A stretch of DNA of 64,000 nucleotides from the NCBI GenBank assembly GCA_023957015.1, contig JAMLHR010000007.1, forward strand, positions 1 to 64,000, written 5' to 3'. The DNA comes from Thermomicrobiales bacterium. GTDB lineage: Bacteria; Chloroflexota; Chloroflexia; Thermomicrobiales; UBA6265. Position 1 is the first letter of the stretch; every line of letters begins with the position of its first letter. The position numbers and the translations under genes are program-made. Shown in pieces: positions 44,665-53,695 of this stretch. A model generated the notes under the pieces. The model ran no database searches, was not told the DNA's origin, and saw nothing but the letters and a program-made list of their open reading frames with translations.

Positions 44665-45641
44665 AGAGCCACCTTGCCGTTGTCTCCGACGCTGATGCTG
44701 CGAGCACTTCCCTGGATGACCACTTTGCTGCCAACCATCGAGCGCTGCAGGATGGCATCGACCACCTCGGAATTCTCCTCGACGATCGAATCACGGATGA
44801 CGCTGTTACGCACCACCGTGCCAGCACCAATGCTGGCATAGGGACCGATGACAGCGTCTTCCAACACCGCGTCACGATGTACAAAGCTTGGCGGAACGAT
44901 CAGGCTACCGGGGCGCTGCGCCGGGCTTGGTGGTTCGGCACCGAGCAGGTAGCGATTGGTATCAAGCAGGGCATCGACGTTACCGCAATCTTCCCAGACG
45001 CTGATCTGGTTGATGGTGAATTTGGCACCGGCATCGAGCATGAGATTGATGGCATCGGCAATGAAATACTCGCCCTTGAGCATGATCTTCTTCGCGAACT
45101 GCTCCTCAATGGCGCGCATCAGCGCTTGCCATTCGCGGAAGTAGTAGATACCGATCACGGCTTCGTGCGAGATCGGCTCAGCTGGCTTCTCGACGATCTT
45201 GCTGACGAAACCCTCGTCGTTCTGCAGCGCGACACCATAGGCGGAGGGATCCTCCACATAGTAGGTGTAGGCAACGCCATCAACATCGAGCTGGGTGAGT
45301 TGGCTGAAATCAGCCTCAAAGAGCGCATCCGGGAAGAGCATGATGGCATCGCCATCCACGAACTCGCGGGTGCGATAGAGCGCATCGGACTGTCCAAGCA
45401 TCTCGGGTTGCTCAACGAAGACCAATTCCGTATCCGGATACGTCGCTCTCGCCCACGCCTTGATCTGCTCACCGAGGTACCCGGTGATGAACACGATCTT
45501 GCCCGGCTGGAGCGGCATGACGCGATCGAGCACATGCGCCAGCATGGCCTTTCCTGCCACTGTGACGAGCGGCTTCGGCTTGCTCCAGGTGTGAGGACGG
45601 AGGCGACTGCCAAATCCAGCGACCGGAAGGATGATATCCAC
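44661..45641 (-). CDS. Sugar-1-phosphate nucleotidyltransferase with a C-terminal beta-helix
   Basis: GlmU/RmlA-like NTP transferase that makes NDP-sugars. GTG at 45641 is preferred because AGGAG lies seven bases upstream; the frame extends further without family similarity. Seen in 326 residues: the nucleotide motif ILPVAGFGSRLRPHTWSKPKPLV, given by its anchors GFGSRLRPHT and KPKPL; FPDALFEAD with the metal Asp; EKPAEP; GEYFIADAIN; VWEDCGN. Residues about 250-326 carry hexapeptide-type turns (AVIGPYASIGAGTVVRNSVI). Four-base overlap with prmA. Sugar and nucleotide are not determined. Confidence 0.88.
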   Translation of the reverse strand: MDIILPVAGFGSRLRPHTWSKPKPLVTVAGKAMLAHVLDRVMPLQPGKIVFITGYLGEQIKAWARATYPDTELVFVEQPEMLGQSDALYRTREFVDGDAIMLFPDALFEADFSQLTQLDVDGVAYTYYVEDPSAYGVALQNDEGFVSKIVEKPAEPISHEAVIGIYYFREWQALMRAIEEQFAKKIMLKGEYFIADAINLMLDAGAKFTINQISVWEDCGNVDALLDTNRYLLGAEPPSPAQRPGSLIVPPSFVHRDAVLEDAVIGPYASIGAGTVVRNSVIRDSIVEENSEVVDAILQRSMVGSKVVIQGSARSISVGDNGKVAL

Positions 45642-45696
45642 GTTGAATCTCCTGATGGAACGCGTCGGGCGAGTGTTGCCCGGTGAGTTGTTGCTA

Positions 45697-46170
45697 TTAT
45701 GCCTTTTCGGCCAGATAGCGGGAAGCGACCATCGCGACGCCTGCTTCAAGGTCAACGAGATCATCAATGGTCGCCAACTCGAATCCGGATTGCTGGTATC
45801 CAGGTGTCATCGTGGTACCGAGCAGCGCCCACGCGCCACCTTCCACCAAGAGCGTGCCCTGCCAGTGATCTTTCGGAACGATGGCCTGCACATGCTGACC
45901 CGCAGCGATATCCTGACCGAGGATGCGAGTGGTCAGCTCACCGGAGGGCGAGATCACGATCTGCTTACACGGATCACCGAGATAGAAATGAAAGACCTCA
46001 TCGGCATCGAGACGATGAAGTGCGCTAAATGATTCCAGCGTCACCAGGTACATGATGGCGGTACCGAGAGGACGATGCTCCCCCTCCTCTACCCATATCT
46101 GCCGGTAGTATCCACCCTCACCGGGGAGCGGTATCAGACCCAAATGTGCGATTATGTCATCAACTGTCAT
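45697..46170 (-). CDS. DUF985 cupin-family protein
   Basis: 157 residues. Seen: the DUF985 pattern LGLIPLPGEGGYYRQIW, TAIMYLVTLESFSALHRLDADEVFHFYLG (anchors ALHRLDADEVFHFY), and WQGTLLVEGGAWALLGTTMTPGY. The His and Glu of HRLDADEVFH are cupin metal-ligand candidates. Relatives have been linked to sugar-epimerase-like folds but no activity is settled. It lies 55 bases upstream of the nucleotidyltransferase on the same strand, so the two may be co-transcribed. Diverges from the DUF6325 gene. Confidence 0.9.
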   Translation of the reverse strand: MTVDDIIAHLGLIPLPGEGGYYRQIWVEEGEHRPLGTAIMYLVTLESFSALHRLDADEVFHFYLGDPCKQIVISPSGELTTRILGQDIAAGQHVQAIVPKDHWQGTLLVEGGAWALLGTTMTPGYQQSGFELATIDDLVDLEAGVAMVASRYLAEKA

Positions 46171-46277
46171 ACTAATCCTCAGAACTTGTCGGTATACTTA
46201 CGTCAAGGCGGCGATTCGCGGCCTGCATTTATCATACGTTGGCTTCATCGCCACCATCGGAACTGAGGTTCAACCAC

Positions 46278-46679
46278 ATGGCAAACGAACGATTTACCGG
46301 TCCGGTCAACTACGTGGTGTTCGGCATACCGCCGACCGCCTCGGCCGTCGAGGGCCTGGAGACCGTATTGAGTCAGGTCGAGAACAAGTCAATCGAGATT
46401 CTCGATATCGAGTGCGTGCGTGGTGATGCAACGGCCTGCGCGGTCACCGAGATGCATGGAGAAGGTCTTGCCGCGTATGAGGGTGCCTTCTCTGGCCTTC
46501 TCGACGACGAGGATCTGGCCGAAATCGCCGCCGAGCTGTCTCCAGACTGGTCAGCAATCGTGATCATCTATGAAGATCGCGCGATGGCGGGGGCCGCACG
46601 AAGATGGGCGGAAGCCGGAGGAACCGAACTCCTCGTCGGTGGCATTGATATTCAGCAGCTCGAAGCTGCTATTGAATGA
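46278..46679 (+). CDS. DUF6325-like protein
   Basis: 133 residues, acidic. Start 46278 (MANERFTGPVNYVVFGIP) has GAGG nine bases upstream. Pattern: strand GPVNYVVFGIP, helix, IEILDIECVRGD, FSGLLDDEDLAEIAAELSPDWSAIVIIYEDRAMAGAARRW. The last segment (EDR within a hydrophobic strand-helix) is typical of DUF6325/DUF1269-type proteins. In Actinobacteria and Chloroflexota such genes pair with SHOCT proteins, as here (13 bases apart). Function unknown; some relatives are stress-induced. Confidence 0.8.
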   Translation: MANERFTGPVNYVVFGIPPTASAVEGLETVLSQVENKSIEILDIECVRGDATACAVTEMHGEGLAAYEGAFSGLLDDEDLAEIAAELSPDWSAIVIIYEDRAMAGAARRWAEAGGTELLVGGIDIQQLEAAIE

Positions 46680-46691
46680 AAGGAACGTTCA

Positions 46692-46928
46692 ATGGGACTT
46701 CTCGGTACCGCCGCCAAGGCGTACGTCGCTACCCGCGTTGTCGGTAGCACTCATCGTCGGCAACAGCAACGCTGGGCCGCACAGGATCAAGATGCATCGG
46801 CACCCGCCACGAACGCAGGTACGACGTCTGTGCTTGACCAGTTGACGCAACTGGGGCAGCTTCGCGACGCGGGTATTCTCACCGAAGCTGAGTTTGAGGC
46901 GAAGAAGCAGATGATTCTCGCCGGTTAA
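46692..46928 (+). CDS. SHOCT-domain small protein
   Basis: 78 residues. Seen: a short N-terminal segment MGLLGTAAKAYVATRVVGS with weak membrane affinity, a Gln/Ala/Thr linker, and a C-terminal SHOCT motif LDQLTQLGQLRDAGILTEAEFEAKKQMIL. Anchors of that motif are L-x2-L-x2-AGILT-x-EEF-type spacing. SHOCT domains mediate oligomerisation. AAAGGAA precedes the ATG. Partner of the DUF6325-like gene 13 bases upstream. Confidence 0.88.
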   Translation: MGLLGTAAKAYVATRVVGSTHRRQQQRWAAQDQDASAPATNAGTTSVLDQLTQLGQLRDAGILTEAEFEAKKQMILAG

Positions 46929-47001
46929 CGCAGTACGCATCGACGTGATACGCGCAAAGAAACCGGCCCGAGAAATCTCTCAGGCCGGTTTCTAGTGGTA
47001 G

Positions 47002-47078
47002 TGGTACCCCGTACCGGATTCGAACCGGTGATCTTCACCTTGAAAGGGTGACGTCCTGGGCCGCTAGACTAACGGGGC
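47002..47078 (-). tRNA. tRNA-Glu (UUC)
   Basis: Read on the minus strand: acceptor GCCCCGT pairs with ACGGGGT (one G-U), anticodon loop CTTTCAA gives UUC, T-arm GGTTCGAATCC. The 3' CCA is encoded. Confidence 0.97.
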
Positions 47079-47090
47079 ACAGCGGAAGGA

Positions 47091-47119
47091 ATACTACGCG
47101 GAACCATTGATGCTGTCAA
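47091..47119 (-). promoter_or_regulatory. tRNA-Glu promoter
   Basis: On the minus strand TTGACA (47119-47114) and TAGTAT (47096-47091) with a 17-base spacer, 13 bases from the tRNA 5' end. Confidence 0.85.
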
Positions 47120-47481
47120 GAAAACGCGAATGAATCCAGTTGCGGTACCCGAGGCGTACATTTCACTGAAAGTGGCGAAATACCGATTCGCAACTTATTA
47201 TAGGTGGTGTAGATATCGCCTAGAGGTGACAAGTAAGCGGAGTTCACGGCAAACAATGGTGTTTTCGACGTGATGTGCAAACAAAGGGAGATTCGCGGGG
47301 TAGGCTCCGCGTCTGGCCTGTTCGTTCGCTTTTCATGACGTCGACGTTGAATTCGCAGCTAACCAAGGTTCACAATAGGCGCATACCTGCGCCGGGTTAC
47401 CGGCCTCTCCGGGGAAATCCGGGGTGATGGTGACGTCAGTGGTGGCGTTGCAGAAAGTTATAGTCCAGGGGGTCTCTCGTT
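47120..47481. other. Non-coding leader of the ABC substrate-binding gene
   Basis: No gene seen in about 360 bases. Possible -10 TATTAT at 47196-47201 lacks a good -35. A small hairpin CGCGG/CCGCG lies near 47297. AGGGGG precedes the ATG at 47482. No known riboswitch was recognised. Confidence 0.5.
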
Positions 47482-49287
47482 ATGAAGGACATGGAAATCA
47501 CTGCTCTCGTGGATCAGCTCCGCGAAGGCAGCATTAGCCGCCGCGGCTTTATGCGCCGCGCGACTGCGCTCGGTATCAGTGCCGGCGCGGCCGGTATGAT
47601 GGCTCGCTCTGCCGCTGCGCAGGCCGATGCCACACCAGTTGCTGACGATACGGCAGCCGCTGACGTGGTTCGAAACGCGGTTACCCGCGAAGAGGCAATG
47701 GCTGCTATCGACGCCGCCTTCCCCTTCACCGAACCCGAGAATTTGGGTGGTCAGGTTATCTACCAGCAGAGCACCGATATCGGCACGGTCAATCCTGTTT
47801 TGTCCACCGATGTCTACTCCAGCTACATCACTGGCCTCATGTTCGAGTCGCTGATCGGTGGCTCAGTGGTTGATGGTAAGGACATCCCGACCGGTCTGGC
47901 TGATGGCTGGGAAATCAGCGCCGATGGTATCGAGTACACCATCTTCCTGAACCCGAACGTCACCTTCCACGACGGTACACCGCTGACCTCTGCCGATGTG
48001 GTCTTCACCTTCGATGCCGCCCTGGCCGAGGACAGCATGAGCGTCCGTAAGGGGACGGTCGACAGCGTGCTCGATCGCTATGAAGCCATTGATGATCACA
48101 CTGTCAAGTTCTACGCCAAGGCACCATCCGGTATCTTCCTGACAGAGGCGCTTGGTCAGTTCGGTATCGTTGCCAAGCACATCTGGGAAGAAGTAGCTCC
48201 GGTCGATTGGCCAAGTGACGGCGGTTCCACCGGCACCGATGCGTCCCGCGTTATCGGTACGGGTCCGTTCAAGTTCGGCGAGTGGAAGCTCGGCGAGACC
48301 GTCTCGGTGGTTGAGAACGAGAACTACTGGATTCCGGAAGAGGTTCCGTACATCGACGAGTTCATCTATCAGGTCGTTGCCGATAGCAACACCGTTATCG
48401 CAGCGCTCCAGACTGGCGCAACCGACCTCGGTGACGTGGGCTTTGGCGATGCTGACGGATTGATGGAATCCAATCCTGAGCTTCAGATCGTGGCCTACGA
48501 TACCACGTCCATGAACTACTACCACCAGAATCAGGATGCATCCAAGTTCGAGCTGTTCACCGACGTCGCGATTCGCCAGGCGATGCTGTACGCGCTCGAC
48601 CGCCAGCTGATCGCTGAGGCCGTGTACTTCGGTTACGCGATTCAGGCCGATGGCACTCAGCCAGTCCTTTCGATCGCCTATGACACAAGCAAGGTGAACA
48701 CCGTCTACAACTACGATCCGGAGAAGGCCAAGGCGATTCTCGAGGAAGCGGGTTGGGTCGATGCCGACGGCGATGGTGTCCGCGAGAAGGACGGTCAGAA
48801 GCTGAGCTTCGAGGTCATCTACTCTGAAGGTACCTCCACCTATCCGGTGCAGATCCCGGTCATGCAGGATTCCTGGAAGGCTGTTGGTATGGAAGCCATC
48901 ACCTCGGCCATTCCGTTCCAATCCTTGCTGGATGCCACTGACGCTGGTACCTACAACTGCTGCGTTCAGGGCTTCCAGTGGAGCATTGACGGTGGCCAGG
49001 ATGCCATGTTCGCCACGGACATGACTCCGCCGAACGGCTTCAATAGCATGCGCTACAGCAATGCTGACTACGATGCCCTGATTCTGCCGAGCAAGACCGA
49101 GGTCGATCAGGCCAAGCGTATTGAGATCCTGCAGGAGCAATCCAACATCCTCAATGATGACGCTGCCGTTGGTATCAACGTCTTCCGACAGAACATCATG
49201 GGTGCAGGTCCGAACGTACACAACTTCTTCCCGAATGGTTACAGCACCCTGTGGTGGCTGAACAAGGCGTGGGTGGACGCTCGCTAG
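47482..49287 (+). CDS. Family 5 (dipeptide/oligopeptide) ABC substrate-binding protein
   Basis: Extracytoplasmic receptor of a peptide-type ABC importer, 601 residues. Seen: a twin-arginine signal SRRGFMRRATALGISAGAAG with cleavage after ARSAAAQ; the mature N-terminus has ADATPVADD, a style common in Thermomicrobia. The SBP_bac_5 core follows: IGTVNPVLSTD, GLADGWEIS, FHDGTPLTSADVVFTFD, GTGPFKFGEW, FTDVAIRQAMLYALDR and AGWVDADGDGVREKDG. Its copy of the family is Asp-rich, near an EF-like DADGDGVREKDG turn. Followed by two permease genes after a stem-loop. Substrate could be peptide, sugar or metal chelate. Confidence 0.93.
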   Translation: MKDMEITALVDQLREGSISRRGFMRRATALGISAGAAGMMARSAAAQADATPVADDTAAADVVRNAVTREEAMAAIDAAFPFTEPENLGGQVIYQQSTDIGTVNPVLSTDVYSSYITGLMFESLIGGSVVDGKDIPTGLADGWEISADGIEYTIFLNPNVTFHDGTPLTSADVVFTFDAALAEDSMSVRKGTVDSVLDRYEAIDDHTVKFYAKAPSGIFLTEALGQFGIVAKHIWEEVAPVDWPSDGGSTGTDASRVIGTGPFKFGEWKLGETVSVVENENYWIPEEVPYIDEFIYQVVADSNTVIAALQTGATDLGDVGFGDADGLMESNPELQIVAYDTTSMNYYHQNQDASKFELFTDVAIRQAMLYALDRQLIAEAVYFGYAIQADGTQPVLSIAYDTSKVNTVYNYDPEKAKAILEEAGWVDADGDGVREKDGQKLSFEVIYSEGTSTYPVQIPVMQDSWKAVGMEAITSAIPFQSLLDATDAGTYNCCVQGFQWSIDGGQDAMFATDMTPPNGFNSMRYSNADYDALILPSKTEVDQAKRIEILQEQSNILNDDAAVGINVFRQNIMGAGPNVHNFFPNGYSTLWWLNKAWVDAR

Positions 49288-49318
49288 TCGAGTTTCTCCA
49301 ACCTTTCGTGGAGGAGAA

Positions 49319-49350
49319 TATGAGGGGGCAGCAGTTGCTGTCCCCTCATA
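49319..49350 (+). terminator. Intercistronic stem-loop between receptor and permease genes
   Basis: Fifteen-base-pair stem (TATGAGGGGGCAGCA with its complement, one G-U) and a two-base turn, 32 bases after the receptor stop. No U-tract. Likely attenuates transcription or protects the upstream mRNA, giving more receptor than permease. Confidence 0.75.
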
Positions 49351-49440
49351 CAAGTTCACTCCCCTCGGTTACCATTAGGAACGCTCATCGATACCGGAGC
49401 GAGGCACTCCAGAACTCGAATCAGCGTGAGGAAACGTACT

Positions 49441-50409
49441 ATGACGCGATATATTGTTCGTCGTCTGATCGGGCTCATTCCCCTACTACTTGGTATTTCG
49501 TTCATCGTATTCGCATTGATGAACATGGTGCCCGGCAGCCCGACGTCACAAATGGAGTTCAACCCGAGCATCAAGCCCGCGGATATTGAGAGAATTAAAG
49601 AGAATCTTGGTTTAAATGACCCATGGTATCAGAGATATTTTACATGGCTCGGAAACGCTCTCCGTGGCGATTTGGGCATTAGTTTCATCAACGCTCAGCC
49701 AGTAACTCGGACCATTGCCACAGCAATGCCGAATACGCTGGCCTTGAGTATCCCCTCGATTATTCTTGCGGTTGCATTCGCGATACCGGTTGGTGTGCTT
49801 GGTGCGCTCAAGCGCAACTCCCTCTTCGACCGCATTACCACGATCTTCGCGACGATCTTCTACTCCATGCCTACGATTTGGCTGGGAATGATGATGATCA
49901 TTATCTTCGGTGTCCAGTTCCAAAGATGGGGACTCCCGTACCTTCCGGTCGCTGGTACACATGACTTGCGTTCGGGTGGTGGTTTCTGGGACAGAATAGA
50001 GCATATGATCATGCCGGTGATCACGCTTACACTCGTGAGTCTGGCTGGCTGGACGCGGTATATCCGCACCCAGATGCTGGAAACGATCAACCAGGATTAC
50101 GTACGCACAGCCAACGCCAAAGGCCTTGGGTACCGGATCGTTGTAATGCGACACGCGTTCAAGAACGCGATGCTGCCGCTGGTGACGCTTATCGGTTTGA
50201 GCATTCCGGATATTTTCGGTGGCTCACTTATCGTGGAGAACGTCTTTGGTTATCGTGGTATGGGTCAGGTACTGGTGGAGTCACTCAACACCAGCAACTA
50301 CTCCGTTGCCATGGCCTGCGTGATGTTCTACGCCGTCCTGACAGTTTTCGGGAACCTGGTCGCAGATGTGCTTTACGGCGTCCTCGATCCCCGCGTGCGG
50401 CTGGATTAA
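49441..50409 (+). CDS. ABC transporter permease, DppB type
   Basis: Membrane subunit of the peptide-type importer, 322 residues, six membrane helices. Start 49441 (MTRYIVRRLIGLIP) has GAGGAA eight bases upstream. Seen: the DppB N-terminus RRLIGLIPLLLGISFIVFAL with conserved NMVPGSP, the region DLGISF after helix 1, and the EAA loop DYVRTANAKGLGYRIVVMRHAFKNAMLP that contacts the ATPase. The intergenic spaces are short to DppC (24 bases). Confidence 0.93.
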   Translation: MTRYIVRRLIGLIPLLLGISFIVFALMNMVPGSPTSQMEFNPSIKPADIERIKENLGLNDPWYQRYFTWLGNALRGDLGISFINAQPVTRTIATAMPNTLALSIPSIILAVAFAIPVGVLGALKRNSLFDRITTIFATIFYSMPTIWLGMMMIIIFGVQFQRWGLPYLPVAGTHDLRSGGGFWDRIEHMIMPVITLTLVSLAGWTRYIRTQMLETINQDYVRTANAKGLGYRIVVMRHAFKNAMLPLVTLIGLSIPDIFGGSLIVENVFGYRGMGQVLVESLNTSNYSVAMACVMFYAVLTVFGNLVADVLYGVLDPRVRLD

Positions 50410-50433
50410 TCTGCGAACGAAAGGACTACGATC

Positions 50434-51438
50434 ATGACAGATGGTTCAGGATCCGGCACTGTTAGCAGAACCGAAGACTCACTTGCACATCAGAAATCTG
50501 TTGAGAAGTATCTGAGTCTCGGAGCCGCGGAGCGCGATCACCTCAAGGAGACACCCGGGTTTTATACGCGCGCGTGGCGACGTCTGAAGAAAGACAGAGT
50601 TGCGATCATCGCCCTCTTGGGTCTGGTGTTGATCATTCTGTTCACTATCATCGCCCCCTTGTTGGAGCGTTGGGTAGGTGTGACATATACGCAGACAAAC
50701 CTTCGGGCTGCGTTGCTGCCACCAGGTGGTACCTATGTGGACGCCGCAACAGGAGAGACCACACGCTTTTGGATGGGGACAGATGGTGCCGGCCGCGATA
50801 TCCTGGTGCGTCTCGCTTATGGTGGACGAGTTTCGATGATGGTCGCAACGCTCGCGCTCATCTTCTCGCTCCTGATCGGCATGACGATAGGTGCCGTCGC
50901 TGGTTTCTTGGGTGGATTCGTCGATACTCTCCTCATGCGTTTTGTGGATACGCTGATGTGTATCCCCAGCATCACCCTGCTCCTGCTTTTCTCGGTGTGG
51001 ATGAAACCAGGTCCAGTTGGTTTGGCATTTGTGATCGCCCTTCTCGGGTGGACCGGCGTGAGCCGACTCATCCGCGGCGAAGTGTTATCACTCAAGCAGC
51101 GAGATTACGTGGATGCCGCGAGAGTGTTGGGTGCCAGCAACACCACCATCATCGTTCGTCACATTTTCCCGAATGTAGTGTCATTGGTCATCGTCTGGGC
51201 ATCCTTGGCGCTCCCGAGCCTGATTCTCTATGAAGCAACACTCAGCTATCTTGGCTTCGGTGTACGCATGCCGGACCCGAGCTGGGGCAATATGCTTAAT
51301 GAGGCTCGTGAGCTATTCCGTCGTAGTTGGTGGTTCACGTTCTTCCCCGGTATGGCGATTCTTCTAACAGCCCTTTGCATCAACCTGCTCGGCAATGGTC
51401 TGCGTGACGCGCTTGATCCACGACTCAACGAACGGTAA
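50434..51438 (+). CDS. ABC transporter permease, DppC type
   Basis: Second membrane subunit, 334 residues, six helices with a long N-terminal cytosolic part (about 1-55). Seen: RAWRRLKKDRVAIIALLGLV, WMGTDGAGRDILVRLAYGGRVS (the GTDxxGRD motif), and the EAA loop DYVDAARVLGASNTTIIVRHIFPNV. AAAGGA precedes ATG 50434. No dppD or dppF ATPase follows; the next gene starts three bases later and is a zinc-ribbon membrane protein, so the ATPases must be encoded elsewhere. Confidence 0.93.
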   Translation: MTDGSGSGTVSRTEDSLAHQKSVEKYLSLGAAERDHLKETPGFYTRAWRRLKKDRVAIIALLGLVLIILFTIIAPLLERWVGVTYTQTNLRAALLPPGGTYVDAATGETTRFWMGTDGAGRDILVRLAYGGRVSMMVATLALIFSLLIGMTIGAVAGFLGGFVDTLLMRFVDTLMCIPSITLLLLFSVWMKPGPVGLAFVIALLGWTGVSRLIRGEVLSLKQRDYVDAARVLGASNTTIIVRHIFPNVVSLVIVWASLALPSLILYEATLSYLGFGVRMPDPSWGNMLNEARELFRRSWWFTFFPGMAILLTALCINLLGNGLRDALDPRLNER

Positions 51439-51441
51439 CTG

Positions 51442-52041
51442 ATGTATTGCACCAACTGCGGGCGCGAGCTCGCACCCGAAGCGAAGTTCTGCTCCAACTG
51501 CGGTGCTGCGGTCACCTCTGGCGCATCCGCAGAGCCCGCCATTGAGACGCCCGCCGAGCGCCGCGAACGCGAACGCCGGGAGGACTTCGCCAGGGCGTGG
51601 GGTACGAGCAACGAGTCGGCTGGCCGAGATCCTTCGGTGTCGCCTCAGGATGACGAGTCGAGTGACGAAGCATCTCGGAGCGACGATTTGGTGGACCGAG
51701 ATCCTTCGGTGTTGCCTCAGAATGACGTGGACAGCACTGGTGCTTTTGCCACTCGTTCGGCCACCTGGGAAGTGGAACGCGCCAAACTCCGCTCCGGTGA
51801 TCTGGACGACGAGTGGAGCATGTCCGATCTCGGGCCTGCCAAGCCTCAGCGTCGACGGATCTGGCTATGGGTGGTGCTGGGATTGGTGGTGATTGCGGTT
51901 ATCGCCTGTTGTGTGTTCGGTTGGTGGCTCCTGGGCACGGAGAGTGGCAAGGAGTTCATGAACAACATCGAAGTCCAACTGACTCAGACCGCCGAAGCAG
52001 TCCAGCGCGCAACGCAGCCACCAGCGACGCCACAGCCGTAG
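51442..52041 (+). CDS. Zinc-ribbon protein with a single membrane helix
   Basis: 199 residues. Seen: N-terminal zinc ribbon MYCTNCGRELAPEAKFCSNCG, an acidic, Ser-rich linker (about 35-130), one membrane helix (about 137-160, LWVVLGLVVIAVIACCVFGW), and a short Thr/Pro tail outside. The linker contains two near-copies of RDPSVSPQDD, 24 residues apart. At DNA level these are a 31-base repeat (51624-51654 and 51696-51726, two mismatches) that looks like a dispersed repeat inserted in frame. Coupled to the DppC gene (three-base gap). Function unknown. Confidence 0.8.
   Translation: MYCTNCGRELAPEAKFCSNCGAAVTSGASAEPAIETPAERRERERREDFARAWGTSNESAGRDPSVSPQDDESSDEASRSDDLVDRDPSVLPQNDVDSTGAFATRSATWEVERAKLRSGDLDDEWSMSDLGPAKPQRRRIWLWVVLGLVVIAVIACCVFGWWLLGTESGKEFMNNIEVQLTQTAEAVQRATQPPATPQP
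51624..51726. repeat. In-frame direct repeats with an inverted half-copy (family C)
   Basis: Direct copies begin CCGAGATCCTTCGG at 51624 and 51696, period 72. Between them CGAAGCATCTCGG (51666-51678) is an inverted half-copy. A related inverted copy, starting GTCATTCAGAGCC, lies outside the gene at 52133-52166. Confidence 0.7.
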
Positions 52042-52430
52042 GCACTTACCGCGGGGTGATCATGTTGTGACGCGGTTGGAGTTTACGGTATGCCACAGGG
52101 TAGGTGTTTCTTGTCACCACCAATGTGTCCTCGTCATTCAGAGCCGTGTAACGGCGAAGAATCCCCGCGCGTAGCGCATCTGCCGCAGGCAGCCTCGACC
52201 ATTGGTCATGGCGAGAGCTAATCCTTGGAACATACTCCGCTGCTGAAGGCGGCCGTAACGAAGTGGAGTAGCGGAAGCGAGCCCTCGCGTAGGACTCCGC
52301 GGGCTGCGCCCTCTGGGTGATCTTGCTGCTCCTTTTTGGTCCTCCGTAGAAACATCATTTCGATTCGTCGGATCCTGCCAAAATCATATCGTGACCCTTC
52401 ACGGTACGGATACCATTTCAGGACGGCGCT
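52042..52430. other. Repeat-rich non-coding region
   Basis: About 390 bases with no convincing gene. Contains a family C-like repeat at 52133-52166 and several short inverted segments around 52226-52320 (for example GAGCCC / GGGCTG). Ends at the 10-base target duplication of the ISAs1-type element. Confidence 0.55.
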
Positions 52431-53687
52431 CAGGGCAATCGCATTTGACATGACGTGACAATCTGCTGCATCCGGATCATTCCTGGTAGGTGTTTCTGGA
52501 GGTGCTCCTCATATCTGCTCCCGATCTGTATCCCGTCCCAACGATTGCCGCAGCCTTCAGCGAGGTGGTGGATCCGCGCGATGGACGGCCATGAAGCATC
52601 AGTTGCTGGATATCCTGACCATTGCCATCTGCGCCATCCTCTGTGGTGAGGATGACTGGGTCGGTGTGGAGGAATGGGCAGAAATCCGGGAAGCTGGGCT
52701 GACCGCCTGGTTGGGACTGGAGCATGGTGTCCCCATCTCGCGACACCTTTGGTCGCGTCTTGCCAGATCGATCTGTGCAGTTTGAAGCTGGCTCCTATCG
52801 ATGGGTCCGGGAGAGCCTCCCCGATCGTCCGGCAGCGGGGGTGATTGCGATTGATGGCAAGACCGCGCGTCGTTCCGGTGATCCGCAACGCGAGCAGTCA
52901 CCGCTCCATCTGGTGACGGCCTATGCGGTCGAGCAGCGACTGGTGATCGGCCAGAACGCCGTTGGGAGCAAGGCAAACGAGATCACGGTGATACCGGCAC
53001 TTCTGGAGCGATTGGTGCTGAAGGAGCCAGGTGATCACCATTGATGCGATGGGATGTCAGCGATCCTTCGCCGAGCAGATCGTGGCGGGTGGTGGGGACT
53101 ATGTGCTGGCGGTCAAGGGGAATCAGGGTGCACGTTGTTAGAAGGCGTGGTCGACACGACTTTGCCCTCGCACCCCAAGATACGGAGGTCGATATCGTGG
53201 AACATCAGACCATCAGAACAAAGAGGACATGAGGTCGGTTGGAAACTGGCGCGCACCTGTGCGGTGATTGCCGATCCAGCGGTGATCGCCTGTCAATCTG
53301 CCCGGCAATGGCCCGGATTGCGGTATCGTCCGCATTGCCGCCGCCCGTGCGTCGCGTCGGCCGCCACTGGCGGTTCCACCACCAGTACCCGCTACTACAT
53401 CAGCAGCCTCCCCTCGGATGCAGGTGCGACTCAATCAGGTCATCCGCAGCCACTGGGCGATCGAGAACAGTGCACTGGGTGTTGGACATGATCTATCGGG
53501 AAGATAGCAGTCGTGTTCGTCGCGGGTATGCGCAACCAGAATCTGAGCGGTGATCGAGCGGCGCTCAATCTGCTGAAATCCACACCCAATCCCAGAAACC
53601 GAGCCTCCGCATTCTGCGCAAACGCGCGGGCTGGAGCATGGATATCCTCTTCGACATGCTCGGTCTCACCTAAATGCGATTGCCCTG
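52431..53687 (+). mobile_element. ISAs1-family insertion sequence, complete ends, broken transposase
   Basis: Perfect 16-base terminal repeats CAGGGCAATCGCATTT (52431-52446) and its complement (53672-53687). GGACGGCGCT is duplicated exactly on both sides (52421-52430 and 53688-53697). Ten-base duplications are typical of ISAs1. Length 1257 bases. Confidence 0.92.
52502..53673 (+). pseudogene. ISAs1-family transposase, multiply frameshifted
   Basis: DDE transposase of the ISAs1 (H-repeat) family. Recognisable pieces in different frames: [101 protein letters not shown], and a final ILFDMLGLT ending in the right terminal repeat. Frame changes fall near 52590, 52738, 53030, 53130, 53215 and 53410-53480, so at least six. 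It cannot make transposase as written. Since ends and target duplication are perfect, the damage is either very recent or a consensus error. Confidence 0.9.
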
Positions 53688-53695
53688 GGACGGCG

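Noticed and set aside
52218-52451. 77-codon minus-strand frame before the ISAs1 element
   Set aside because: Falls in repeat-rich non-coding DNA and runs into the left terminal repeat; no domain and no convincing ribosome-binding site.
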